Positions 11,701 through 23,809 of a stretch of DNA of 64,000 nucleotides are shown here, piece after piece; within the stretch, counting starts at the first letter, position 1; the number at the start of each line of letters is the position of its first letter. The stretch lies in assembly GCA_963513935.1 (NCBI GenBank), contig OY740772.1, positions 15,222,098 through 15,286,097 of the forward strand. Direction: 5' to 3'. Both the position numbers and the translations under genes were made by a program. The DNA comes from Aphrophora alni (taxonomy: Eukaryota; Arthropoda; Insecta; Hemiptera; Aphrophoridae). A model generated the notes under the pieces. It did not search any database and had not been told where the DNA came from. It saw only the letters and a list, made by a program, of their open reading frames with translations.

Positions 11701-12394
11701 AGAAGATCTGTTTGTATTACATTGAATGATGGGGTTGGGTAAGTACCATGATGGCGCCCATCATCTTGGGCTTGGTTCTTGTATAATCCCCAGATTGGTC
11801 TTAGGAGAGGTTTCGTTTCTAATCCCTGTGGAGATTGAAAAATGTATGGTGTTGATGAAATTGAGAATATTAGAACATCAGCGATGGAAGTACCAACTAT
11901 CCATTACCTGAATAGGCTTCAGGGCTGTTAAGCCCTAGAATTTCGTTTTGTTTCATATAATCAAACAGGCAAAATTATACAAACAGATGACTTCTATACT
12001 ATGCACTTCAGAAAGACTGAATTATTTTGAGTGTCTAGTTTTTATTGTCATACTTTTACATCTATTACATCATTCCTTATCTATGAAAAACCAGTAACTC
12101 GCGGTCAACCTATATACGTGCCATATTTCACGTTTACCAAATAAACATCGCCATGTCTAGATTCCTTAGCCACTAATCCACCTTAATATCTTATGTTCGC
12201 TAATTAATCCTTATGTTGAATTCTGTATTGAGAAAGTACTGTTAGAATGCAGTCACGGAAATTTTACAAAAACTTACAACTCCCGGTATCATTATTTTAT
12301 TGAGGACTGTTGTACATAAAAATACTAATATGCTAATATGATTTTTTTTTTTTAATGTTGTCTGCCTTGTTTGTCGTCTGTTGAACTCCTTCAA

Positions 12395-12600
12395 CGTCTT
12401 GTTGTTTAAAGGTGAAAAATCTCTCGGTCATCATCGCCTTAAGACGCCCTAGCCCTCGGATACTCTATAATAGCGTCAGGTTCTGAAGAGAACAAGAATT
12501 GATCAAGAGAGATTTGATAGGAAAGGTGTAAGATAGAGATCTACAATTATACAAAAAAGTTGTAAATCCAGCTAGGGTGCCTCGTGGTTTTCATGCCAAT
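12395..12600. repeat. Family D repeat, reversed
   Basis: Reversed order: CTCGGTCATCATCGCC, GAACAAGAATTGATCAAGAGAGATTTG, TAAATCCAGCTAGGGTGCCTCG. Confidence 0.6.
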
Positions 12601-12829
12601 AGTCAATAACTAAACCCTATAATATAAGCGGACAATATTTGTTTATCAGTTCAAAGCAAAAGTGATTGTAGGTTGTAAATCAGCTGATAAATTTCAGCTA
12701 TACTACAACATATAAGTAATATTGTATACTTAAAGAAAATTATGTAATTAGTCAAATAATTCATGTCTAATTTGTTGTTGGTACATATGTTTTGAGCTCC
12801 AAAAAAGTGGTTGCTTGTGTTTTGTTGTA

Positions 12830-13110
12830 CGACCCAACGCGTGGGCCGAATTTAATCAAATTTGGTATGTGGGCATATTTTGACCATATCTTTTTTCCAA
12901 CTGCTATAAAATACATAAATTACGATTTTCTCAAAATTGGCTCCAACGATTTCGATGAAATTTTGCTATAGTGTAGTCTTTAAGGTCTCAAACGAAACGT
13001 ATTGGTCGTTATCTCTCCAAAATCGTTGTTAAAATAATAAGGACGAACAAAGTTTGTATTGAATTAATTTGATTTTGTTTAAGCATTCCTTATGATACAA
13101 CGGGAGAAAA
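12830..13110 (-). repeat. Family A repeat fragment
   Basis: Reversed blocks AATCAAATTTGGTATGTGGGCATATTTT and CGATTTTCTCAAAATTGGCTCCAACGATTTC identify it. Confidence 0.6.
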
Positions 13111-13429
13111 ACAATGCTCCATATTTTTTTCTATATTGGCATTATAATATGTCCATCCAAGCTTGAAGTAGGGGTTTGGTCTGTAGTTTATCATCATGCA
13201 ATTGAAAAAGTACTTTACAAAATTACTGGCTCTCTATCCTACCTTTTAACAAATTTGTTTAGGCACTGGAATAACTGGAAACAAAATCAGACGATGCAGT
13301 AAAGTAAGCTACAAGTCAGTTGCCAATCATTCAGCGTGTTTCGGCATCCTTTTATCTACAATAAAACACTATTTCATTACCAATGAGAAGAAGAATCGAC
13401 AACTGTAAGTCCAAGAAACTGACGGAAGT

Positions 13430-13680
13430 AAAATAAAATACTGCCCGTCCGTGGAGAACGTGCCAGTTGTCGAGAGGAAGTGGTGATTACCCGTCTTCGC
13501 ATGGATTTTTGATGGGAATCTTTCGCAATGCTCATTCTTTCGAACCGTTCTTCAGATTAAACTAGTTGTCCCTTCCTTTCCGATTCAGGTGATGTTGGGG
13601 GATGGTGGTGAGATGCTTCATCAGATATTGTCCAAATGAATGTTTCTTGTTGAGTCATTGGTATTCTTTAAGTGTTGGAA
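13430..13680 (+). mobile_element. Probable LINE C-terminal fragment
   Basis: The frame reads REEVVITRLRM followed after a frameshift by LGDGGEMLHQILSK. The first resembles the EVVLTRLRIGH box near the C-terminus of LINE ORF2 after the RNase H domain. The second is consistent with the tail of such proteins. It is more GC-rich than its flanks. Only two short matches support it. Confidence 0.4.
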
Positions 13681-15050
13681 ATTAAGGACACATTTGAAAG
13701 CATTCTAGCTTAATAAATTCTAAGTCAACTTATAGTATACGTTTAAAATTTACCAAGAATTATAATGTTGACCAATAAATGGATTCTTTAAATACTAAAA
13801 GAAGGCAACTTTAAAGTTTATCTTTGTAGATACAACCCATTTTAAAAGAAGGATTTAAAACACAGTCATACAGTTTACATTATTAAAAAATATATTAGAT
13901 TTAATTATATAAATGATTGAGTGAAAATGACATTAGATAATGTAATATTTTGTTTTGATTTTTCCCGAGGAGAGGGGAATGCGTTGGCACAATTAAGAGG
14001 CATGTGAATTGGTTGCATATTTTTTTTCAATAATCACAGAGTTCTAAATTATTCTCATTTTAACGTCATCTATGGCACGAAAAGTGTGTTTTGTTTTAAA
14101 TAGCAAACATTTTGTCATTTTGATTATATGAAAAATATTTATTTGAATATTCAGTGATAATATCTTCTAGATATATTCAACATTCATGAAGAATGTTAAC
14201 CCAAATCGTTCCAAAAACAGCTGTTCCGCGACAATTCAAATATTAAAATACCTCCATGGGACACGCATTATAAAAACAAAGAACTAAAAGAACCACCTTG
14301 CTATTATGGATAAATTGTATTCAGTGTTATCTAATACCATTTAAAAGTAACTCCAATAAAATGTAATAAAATATAGAGAAACAATCTGCGATAAAGTGAC
14401 AGCCCATGCAGGTCCTTAAACATTTTAAATTTAACTGAAATACATAAATAACTTTGCTGTTATTGGGTGTCCAGTGAATAGTGCGTTAATTCAACCAGAC
14501 CCATCTTGAAGTCTCAATCAACAAGAGGGAAAACGAAACCTCGAATGTTGGTTTTAAGACGATAAAAAAACTGGTTTTATGGCGTTAAGTTTGTCAGTAT
14601 GATATATAGAACATGGACATTAAATGCAAATTGCATTTCAGGGAAATAATACACAAGACGCTGGTTTTGGCATTTGACATCTTCTTTGTCAGGTCTGTTG
14701 AAATTAAACAGATTTTAAATGTTGAATTTATTTTAGATCACGTGAAACGTAGTTTTAAGTCAATCATTTAATATTTCGTAAAGTTTTTGTTCGTTACGGA
14801 GTTACGTTGAAACGTCTGTACCGATTGTAATGAAAGTTTTTTTTTTTTAATTTGGTAGAACGATGATGTACAAAGTATACTTTGATCAACCAAATCAGCT
14901 GATGTGAGGTTCCAAGGAAAGGACGCGATGCTTCGACTAGGAATAAGAACACGCTCTGAAGTATTTAGTATAATTGTGTGAACAAGGAATAACGAGCAGT
15001 AGTATGAAAAGAACATCAGTTAGTGGTTTTAAAATTATTTGATAATGATA
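13680..15050. other. No recognised gene
   Basis: AT-rich. GGGTGTCCAGTGAATAGTGCG at 14465 looks like the terminal sequence of an element but no partner end was found. The 82-codon minus-strand frame at 14768-15016 has no domain I recognise and no splice context. Confidence 0.4.
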
Positions 15051-15059
15051 GATTTTTCA

Positions 15060-15170
15060 TGTTATTAATATGGTTTAATCGGACATTTGTCATTATTTGT
15101 TTATATTAAAATTAATACACGACGTTTCGAGAGTTTAAATCAACTATCGTTATCAATTGCAAAACTAAAA
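15060..15170 (-). repeat. Family G repeat with hammerhead-like motif, copy 1
   Basis: CGGACATTTGTCATTATTTGT precedes CACGACGTTTCGAGAG, and a TTGATAA box follows 30 bp away (minus-strand reading TTGATAA ... CGAAACGTCGTG). The enclosed stem is weak here. Confidence 0.45.
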
Positions 15171-15527
15171 TATAAAGGAGAAAAACACCAACATAGTGTG
15201 TAACTTAGGGTCATGTTGGAAACTCAAACCAAATCTATAATCTGAGAAAATAACTCAAACTTAAAGCAGTCAAAACTAAAACATAAACGTGACCAGATAA
15301 AACCACAACACACAGACCTACACTACACAAAGGACAGCAAGCAACTGATTGTAAGGGGATGAAGTCAAGAGAAAGTTGTCATAACTGGGTAATCAACGCT
15401 TTTAATTTGGGCCACCAACCAACGAAGCTAACCAATGGTGGGGTTTAATGTACGTTTTTCAGTGAGTCAACATAATATTTGCTATCAATTAACAGTAATA
15501 TCACATGGATTTTTATTGTTGTAAAAT

Positions 15528-15705
15528 CATCATCATCATCATCCTAAAAAAAGACGAGAAATAATAGAGATCGCACTTTCCCTCGAATACTCTAATAGCT
15601 TCTGGGTAGGAAGAGATCAAGAATCGACGAAGAAATATTTGATATCTAGACCAAGATGAAAGGTGTAGATCCAGCTAGGACACCTCGGGATTGCCAGACC
15701 CGTAT
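15528..15705. repeat. Family D repeat, reversed, with (CAT)n edge
   Basis: The copy begins at a CATCATCATCATCATC tract and ends at GTGTAGATCCAGCTAGGACACCTCGGGATTGCC. Confidence 0.6.
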
Positions 15706-15709
15706 TCAA

Positions 15710-16750
15710 CCTATAAGACGAAAACATAGTGCAAGCCACCTACTTAACTTTTATTAATTTCATTTGTTTATTGTATTGTTCAAGTGTACCGTAGGCATTA
15801 TTTACTGTTACTTTTGGTCTGAAAAATATTGTTGTATCATGTACTAATACATGTAGCCAAATTGAGTTCATGAGAACTTTTTATTTAATTTCTTAAAAAC
15901 TTCCAAACAGCGATGACTGCTGTTCTCAGAAACAATATTTCTTCGGCACGGAGTTAAGACATAGATTATACTGTAATCTTTCATTTGTGTTCGAAAAGTT
16001 TGTTTGGAAGAATGCTAAAATTACGTAAATTCGTGTAAGGAATAACTCACAGAAATCAAAATAATCGAAAGAAAACCTTTTTAGATGAACCTAAAAGGGG
16101 TTGAATTTGTTTTACAATGAGCTTATACTGGACTTTTACTGGACTTGGGATATATATTTTGGAAGTATACTGACTGGAACGTCAAAAGAGCCAGTCTTTT
16201 AAAGATATCTATAAACGTCGGCCAAGGTTCCTAGGTCAGAATTACAATATACAAGTTCAAACAGTCGTAGAAATGAATGACGTAAATTGGAAAAGTTATT
16301 TCTAAGACATTGTAGATGTTAATTACTTTTAAAAATATAAATTTTTGTTTCATAAATACTTTTTGTAAATGAAATTAAAATAATGCTTCCTTATATAAGA
16401 TGTTTTGATGTTTTACATATTTGAATGAACTCGAGTTAAAATTCCTACTAGAGCCTTTACTATTTCTGCTGAATGTGCTAAAACTCTTTGGTTAAAAAAA
16501 TAATTGAATTTTCATGTAAAAATTCGTTTTCATATAAGTTTCACTAACATTCTTATTCGAGCCACTGGTAAATTTTTTTAATGAATCTAAAATTACAACA
16601 GTTAAATAAAATATATTACGTATTCAACACAAAAATTAACATTTATTTCTAGTTTTATGAAATTCAGAATTAAAAGTTCGAGTTTTGCATGATTCAACAG
16701 GGTTTTAATTATTAAGAAAAGAAATTTCATAAAACTTCATCACATAGGAA
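15710..16750. other. No recognised gene
   Basis: AT-rich unique-looking sequence; nothing with coding character on either strand. Confidence 0.4.
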
Positions 16751-16799
16751 GGTTATGTTATGTTATGTTATGTTATGTTAGGGGGTTTATATTCTATCA

Positions 16800-17110
16800 A
16801 GCCAAGATAAAAATGACAGAACTAGGTTTGAAATACAGACAGCACTATTGGCTATTGGGAAGAGGCTCTGAAATGCAATTTATAGTGAAAAATTTGATTT
16901 ATAATCAGATAATTAAGCCAATTTGGGGCTGTGTTAAGCGGAGCAACATCGGAACAATCCAGACGTTCCAAATAAGGTGCGTTCGTAACCAGGATCTTCA
17001 TCGAGATCTTGGAATTACTATCACTTTGCTAGAAAGCACTAATCAAGGTTTAGACAACTAAGACAACCAGAACTTAGAAAACTTTGAGCAGGTTTAGTGT
17101 TTCCATAGAT
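16800..17110 (+). mobile_element. LINE 3' end fragment (Jockey-like ORF2 C-terminal region) with two internal deletions
   Basis: The open frame reads ELGLKYRQHYWLLGRGSEMQ, LIYNQIIKPIW, GCVKRSNIGTIQTFQIRCVR and NQDLHRDLGI. These match the conserved tail after the RT domain of Jockey-clade LINEs (LK-YR--YWLLGR, LLYKQIIKPVW-YGIQLWGCA-KSNI--IQRFQ, RN-DLHRDLGI). The YGIQLW segment and the segment between the VLR and N-DLHRDL motifs are deleted in frame. This leaves a deceptively open 98-codon frame. A (TTATG)n tract lies immediately upstream (16752-16780). Confidence 0.7.
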
Positions 17111-17947
17111 GTTAGACGAAAACTTAGAACCATTGTTAGCTGAACTAAGTACTTAAATATTTAAGATTAGCGTTGTTAGATTAAAATTATTGGTTGATCT
17201 TAAGTAAAAAAATTTTAATTGTTCATATTTTGATTGAAAATAATTATTTTAAATCTATAGAAAAACTCTACGAAATTTAAAAACAGCTGTTAATAAATGT
17301 CATCATTGCTCTTGAATGGTCATTATTGCTATGATGTTATTTGCTTACCTTTATACTGATGGTTAGTTGAAACGCATGCAGTTGTTACCTAAAGAGCCTG
17401 GTGTTCGAAACTTGCCAAGCAAGCCAACAATGTCTTTGGACACACAAAAACTGAAAACTTCAAAATATGGATTGTTAATATGAAATGAACATGCGTTTTA
17501 AAAATAATGGTGAGGTCTGAGTTTCATGTTGGTAACAAAAAGAACCTCTTGCTTACTTCAATATTCAGTACCCTTCGATTTCTGTTATTGCCATTTTCTC
17601 GTCAACCAGTAAGTATTCGACGGTTTCCATGGGGTCTTCCTGCGGCCGACATTTTGTTTTATACTCTGTAAAATTTAGAATATCTAACCTCCCACGCAAT
17701 TGTAACACATTAACAATAAGCCAGATAAACCCTTAACTTTTTCGAGATGTAAACAATAAATCACACACAAATTAAGGGCTATACAGTATGTACAGTTAAG
17801 TCGTTAACTTTTAGGAGATAAAAATTCAAATACAATTGTCACACATTAACAATAAGCCATATAAACGGTTTAGTTTTGCGAAATGTAAACAATGAATCAA
17901 AACAACGTGAATCCGCACATTAAAGTTATCACTACATAAGTTAACCT

Positions 17948-18049
17948 AAAAATAATTTAAAACAGCTGTTATAAATTCTCAAACCACAAAAAAAAGTTAC
18001 AAAATAAAACGTATTTGAGAATTTATAACAGCGGTTTTAAATTATTTTT
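17948..18049. repeat. Hairpin with 36-bp arms and one mismatch
   Basis: Arms 17948-17983 and 18014-18049 are perfect reverse complements except for one base (CAGCTG against CAGCGG), with a 30-base loop. It may be the inner end of a larger structure, because GTCTACAGTTGTT at 18050 recurs inverted near 18500. Confidence 0.85.
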
Positions 18050-18518
18050 GTCTACAGTTGTTGACAAAGTGGCATTTTGTTCATTTAAATTAGTTTGCAA
18101 AACAGCTGATTTCTCAACAGTTTCACTTTGCCCACTACTTTGCACACTACTTTGCCCACTCCGAATGGCAACCGAACAAAACGAAATTTAGGTTAAGTTT
18201 ATTTGAATTGATTTATAATATACAGGAATGTCCCGTATGTAGGTTAGATTAATTCTTACATGTAAAATAACATAAATAAACAACAAAACAACGTTTTAAA
18301 GTTGAAAAAGGAAGTAATTATTCATGAAGATGATTGACAGTGTATGTACACGGATAGTATTTTTCGTTTGCCGAGTTTTGAAGTTGGCAATCCCGTTTCC
18401 AAATAACAATACACCTAAGTTATTTGTAATATTCATAAATAACCTCAGTTTTGACGTGAGAACTTCTACTCAGTGTTTTTTATTTGTCACAAAATAACAA
18501 CTGTAGACAAATTATAAT

Positions 18519-18652
18519 GTGCAATTCGTGAGCAAAGTGTCTTTTTTCAACTCGGTAAAATTGACGCACTCGGCAAGCCTCGTGCGTCAACATTTTTCTC
18601 TCGTTTAAAAAAGTGCCACTTTGCTCACTAGTTGCACAAATAACTATTGTTG
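18519..18652. repeat. Hairpin of ~60-bp arms with palindromic centre
   Basis: GTGCAA--GTGAGCAAAGTG on the left faces CACTTTGCTCAC--GTTGCAC on the right. The centre TTGACGCACTCGGC/GCCTCGTGCGTCAA is itself nearly palindromic. This GC-rich symmetric centre stands out from its AT-rich surroundings. Likely a small foldback element. Confidence 0.75.
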
Positions 18653-19032
18653 TGAAACATGTTATTAAATAATAAATGTATTACACAATAAGTGTTTCCG
18701 AGGACAGTTTGAAATTTTCGGCAAATCTGCAGGTAACACTGTTTAATTTGACACCTCAATCGTTAGAATCAGTTCCATAGTAAATAAATTCCTTAGCGAA
18801 TTAAATATACGATTAAGGTCAACACACTTCTCAGAACTTATAAAAACATGAAGAGACGAGTCCAATTATGTTTGAAGCAGGAGGAGAACACTTCCAACGT
18901 TTAATTTAAATGAGTTATTTCGATTTTCTAATTTTTTATATAATTTACGAGACAAATAAATGTTTACTCAACAAAAACATTTTCCACTACTAGAATAGAA
19001 TAGAATAGAAAAAGTACTTTATTTTGACATGT

Positions 19033-19425
19033 ATTCTATACAAAATATAAAATAAATTCACAATTAATTAATTATAGGAGATAAAATAAAATAAACTAAT
19101 AATATTCTTACTTTACACAGTACTTTACAGCAATGGTCTTTTTGACCGTCAGCTGGGTTGGCATAAACAAAACAATATTGTTAAAAATTACACTATGAGT
19201 CACATATAGACCAGTGTATATAACTTCCATACAAAATATAAAATAAATTCACAATTAATTAATTATAGGAGATAAAATAAAATAAACTAATAATATTCTT
19301 ACTTTACACAGCACTTTACAGCAATGGTCTTTTTGACCGTCAGCTGGGTTGGCATAAACAAAACAATATTGTTAAAAATTACACTATGAGTCACATATAT
19401 TTACACATATAGACCAGTGTATATA
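19033..19425. repeat. Tandem duplication of a 191-bp unit
   Basis: The sequence from TACAAAATATAAAATAAATT to AGACCAGTGTATATAAC occurs twice, offset by 191 bp. The second copy differs by an 11-bp insertion near its end (extra ATATTTACACAT) and very few substitutions. The duplication is recent. Confidence 0.9.
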
Positions 19426-20787
19426 ACCATCCGTCCATCAGTGTACCCATACATATATAATCATATAATCATACAAAATATTCAATATACATGAATACAA
19501 AATTAATTAATTTGGCACCAGCTATAACAATTAAAATTACTTACATATATAAATAGATTTACAGTAATCCTTCCAAGAATTTAGGTGTAACCCCCCCCCC
19601 CTCGCCAACCAAATTTTTGTTGTTTCTACTACAAAAGTAAACTAACAAATATCACCATAGCAACCGCAACAATGACATTTTTATAAACAGCTGTTTTGAA
19701 TCTCCCAAAGTTTTTCTATAGCTATGATTGTTGTTTTACGTGCTTAATAATTAATTATTTAATGTTAAATTTAAACGTTTTCAGCCTCATCTAGTATATT
19801 TTCTCACTATTACAAGTAGCTTAACAGATCTGACATTCAGAGAAAGTTGTAATATGATCTTCCAAGTACCATTATGTCTGAGTGTGAGAGAGAGGGATTG
19901 ATAAGTCGTGTATGCTACTGAGTAGAACTACAATAAAACTAAAGCAATCAAATTTACACCACTTTGTAATCTAGATCAAATGTGTTGTTATTATCTTTTG
20001 TATTAGTTATTAGGAATTGTGACAACTGTTATTCTTTGTTTGATTTAATACGTTCATTTCTGAATAGTCAATGTAAATTCTCACTGGGTAGTGAATCTGT
20101 GATATTACAATTTTTAGAACCATATTTACGAAATAAACGGTGCAAAAACATTGCACAAACTTTCCCAGAAAATTGAAATGCTAATCAAATAAAACTATTA
20201 GAGACAATAAATGTTAGTTCGTAGTTATAAGTAAAAAAAAAAAAATCTTAGATTATGTACTTTATTGTAAACAGTATTTATATACAGAGTGTTCCAAAAA
20301 AAGGTGGACGGTATTCATTTTCGGACTGTTTACATCAAAATGAACAAAAAATGTCAAATAACATATAGTCGAATTCGGCTTCATTAGCTATCTATGCGCC
20401 ATTTTGTTATTTTATAAAAAGCATTATAACCCAGAAGTGAATAAGATATTGAATTCTGTTTTGGTGTAAGCATTTTGTATATTACTTTTTACAAGTGTAC
20501 CAAATACAAAGACTTTATTATTTTAATTTTCAAAATGGCAGCAGTTTTAATGTTTAACGTTGAATATCTTGAAAAAGGTTAACTTTTTTAAAATGTACAC
20601 AAGACAAAACATTTGTCTTTAACATTTTTTTTAGATCAAAAGATAACCGAGTTATCGACAAAATACTAAAACACATTTCTTTGTAATTTTTTACAAACTC
20701 AAAACTAGCCTAATACTAAAAAAAAATTAAATATGATCATTTGTATCCATAAATAAATATTGAGCTTGACTTGTGAGATAATATTAG

Positions 20788-20935
20788 GTAAAATAAAACT
20801 CGAACACAAGATCTCACCAAAATTACGTTTACCTAATCAACTTAAGTAAACTTTCAAATCCACTGATTAAGTACTTATGTTTACTAATTAAGTGAACGTA
20901 ATTTTTGTGAGATCTTGTGTTCCAGTTTTATTCTA
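20788..20935. mobile_element. MITE-like hairpin, ~55-bp terminal inverted repeats
   Basis: The arms share AATAAAACT-GAACACAAGATCTCAC and AAAATTACGTT, facing each other across about 30 bp. The compact 145-bp length and terminal symmetry fit a MITE. A 48-bp TA microsatellite begins 16 bp to the right. Confidence 0.75.
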
Positions 20936-20947
20936 TCACATTTGTAT

Positions 20948-20950
<3 letters not shown>

Positions 20951-20998
<48 letters not shown>
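20951..20998. repeat. (TA)n microsatellite
   Basis: Twenty-four uninterrupted TA units beside the MITE-like hairpin. Confidence 0.95.
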
Positions 20999-20999
<1 letters not shown>

Positions 21000-21568
21000 T
21001 ATTATTACTCATTAAAAAAATAATTTGACAAGCTTTTCTTTTATTTTATCGTGAATATTAATGAAGATATGGCCATCAATAACGCGCAGTGTAACCAAAT
21101 TACAGTTGAGTCCGCGATCTAAAACTAAATAATAATTCGAACCCCCCCCCCCCCTTGTAAGTTCAAAAATCGAATAATCCTTTTACGAATATTTTTTGGA
21201 TTCTATTATCTGTCTACTGCCATAACAACCAAAAATATTATAACTGTGACTTTCGTTCGCCCCAACTGAAATCCTATCAAGTTCGGCCATTCATCCGGTC
21301 TAGACTGTGCCACTACGAACTCAGTGCTACTGCAACACTCTTACGAGAATCATTGTTTGCAATTAATAACAGTTTATGTTGTTATTTTGCTGATTTATTA
21401 AATTATGTTTGTTTTAAACTAAATAAATCAATAAATCTATTTGAATATATAATATAACTTGGCCTAACCTAACCTATAAATTTTTTTGGTAAAAAAAAAA
21501 AAAAAAAAAAAAAAGTAGATCAGATTTGTGGTACGAAGAACCACTACAAATAGGTTAGGTTTGGTTAT

Positions 21569-21571
<3 letters not shown>

Positions 21572-21609
<38 letters not shown>
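21572..21609. repeat. (TA)n microsatellite
   Basis: About 19 TA units, 15 bp after a GGTTAGGTTTGGTT tract. Confidence 0.95.
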
Positions 21610-21618
<9 letters not shown>

Positions 21619-22309
21619 TTTCAGTATTATTTGAATCGGTTTCTGTTTTATATAAAAAGTGGGTCCGTATAATACACAAGTACTGAATATTATAATAATA
21701 AATAAGTGGCAAAAGAATAAGATTAAATCAGAAGTGCTTATAATTGTCAAAAGAAGAAGAATTTACCTATATAACACACTTATTGAATTAACCAACCTTT
21801 ACTAATTTCTTAACAGTGAAATACATAAAGCGATAAAATTACCAGATAGTTGCAAACTTTTAATATTAATTTTCCAGTTAGTTTGTTAAACGGAAATTGT
21901 AAAACAGTTTTACTAGTTATCAAGAGAGATGAGGACATTTTAAATAACATCACTGTAGTGGTTTAAAATTACCAATAAATCTGTTGTTGTTGAAAATACA
22001 TACTGACGAAATTTTAAGGTGTGATCATAAATGAATCGTACGGCCTCCACCCATGTTATTCATACTGAAAACCCACCTCTTCCTATACTCAGCTATGAAT
22101 CATTTTGATATAATAATATTCATTTTAGCTGGCAACTCAAAGGCCAAGGTCCGACTTCTAAAACTGAACGTATTGCTTCCCATTAAGACTTTCAAATTAA
22201 TGTGTCTCCTTGTTCGCTCATTCGTTACTTATTGGACGAAATTTATCACGAACATTAGATGTACGTAGAAAGACACTGGATTTTTCCCACAGAAATGGAA
22301 AAACACCGA

Positions 22310-23440
22310 AATTACAAACATTAATAAACGGTACAAAAAATTGTGCACAGACTTATTCACTCGCCCGTACCCTAAACCAAATCAAACTATTCACCGAAAA
22401 TGTCAGTTTGGTAGTTGTCAGTCAAAAAGCGAAAGTGAACAATGAACGCCGTTTAAAAAAAACTATACTTTTAAATAGGAGTTAAATATCCTTCCTTCGT
22501 GCCATGAAAACTTCCTCAGCGTAAGTCATATTTGATTAAAATTTAACTCTCATTGCAACCTAACCTAACCTAAAGTTTCTCGCTTATGCCGTAAACATGT
22601 CCTCAGCTTAAACCATATTGGATTAAAATTGAGCTTTATTCCCACCTAACCTAACCTAAACTTTATTCGCTTATGCCGTAAACATGTCCTCAGGTTAAAC
22701 CATATTAAAATTTAACTTTATTCCCACCTAAACTAACCTAACCTAACCTAAACTTTATTCGCCTATGTCGTAAACATGTCCTCAACTTAAATCATATTTT
22801 ATTAAAATTGAGCTTTAATCCAACCTAACATAACCTAACCTAACCTAAACTTTATTCGCTTGTGCCATAAATTCGTCCTCAGAGTAAATCATATTTGAAT
22901 AAAATTTAGCTTTATTACAACCTAACCCAACCTAAAAATGTTTCGCTTGTTTCATAAACATGCCCTGAACGTAAATAATATTTGAATATAATCAAACTTT
23001 CAAAATTAATTTTTGGTTTTTCTCTAGTTTTCTTGAATTGTATTTTTTTTTTTTTCACTTGCGATATTGTAAACGAGTTTAATTTATTTATTCTACACAT
23101 TTATTTGATATTGTAACGAAATCGGTAGTGGCGATTTTGAGATACATATAATTTATAACAGCCGATTAATTTTGTATGGCAGTTATTCTTAAATGATCTA
23201 AACAATAAGAAGTAAAAAATCCCGGAATGTGGCGAAAATATACCCACATATCTAATTTGATTAAAATCGGCCCATGTGAGTTGTAGAGTACTGCACAGAC
23301 GACAGACAGACATAAATTCTAAAACTACTTTTTTTGGACTAAGGGGACGGATATATCTACAAACACTCTACATCGATTTGTTGATCCACCGCGTATCTTG
23401 CTCTATATTACTCTATATGTGGGAAGTAAAAGTTGTAGAA
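22310..23440 (+). repeat. Family A repeat, longest copy, carrying the telomere-tract minisatellite
   Basis: The left end (ACGGTACAAAAAATTGTGCAC, 22310-22400) is followed by GAACAATGAACGCCGTTTAAAAA. Then come the ~90-bp minisatellite, the GATTTTGAGATACATATAATTTATAACAGCC block, the CCCACATATCTAATTTGATTAAAATCGG block and the right end near 23430. It is the most complete copy in the window. Confidence 0.7.
22498..22960. repeat. Minisatellite of ~90-bp units, each carrying CCTAA tracts
   Basis: Units start with CGCTTATGCCGTAAACATGTC-like sequence at about 22498, 22581, 22668, 22760, 22857 and 22944 (spacing 83, 87, 92, 97, 87). The first five end in two to four CCTAA repeats; length differences come mainly from these tracts. 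The non-telomeric part of the unit matches a single block inside other family A copies (for example 46010-46070 and 7610-7660). The array is therefore an internal amplification within the family A copy 22310-23440. Confidence 0.8.
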
Positions 23441-23584
23441 AAAGTAGAGAGAAGGGATATTTTTAGCTAGTGTAGTGTAAAGGTTAGGTTAGGTTAGGTG
23501 TAAAATGAGCAGGTAATGAAGTTTTTTGGTCGAGAGGGCAGCTTAAGATTCATTAATATACGTTACCATTAGGAGTCCACTAAA

Positions 23585-23746
23585 GTGGTCAATCCCAAGG
23601 GTATCTAGCTGGATCTACACCTTTCCTCATGTAGTCTTGTGGGAGCTTCCACTCTTCATCTTTCCTCAGGTCTCTTTTGATTAACTCTTGTTCTCTTCTG
23701 ACCCTGACGTTATTACTGTATTCTAGGGCAACTGGAGTCTTTATTT

Positions 23747-23809
<63 letters not shown>

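Noticed and set aside
22498..22960. CRISPR-like array because of ~90-bp periodicity
   Set aside because: The whole unit repeats, with no unique spacers, and the unit derives from a dispersed element.
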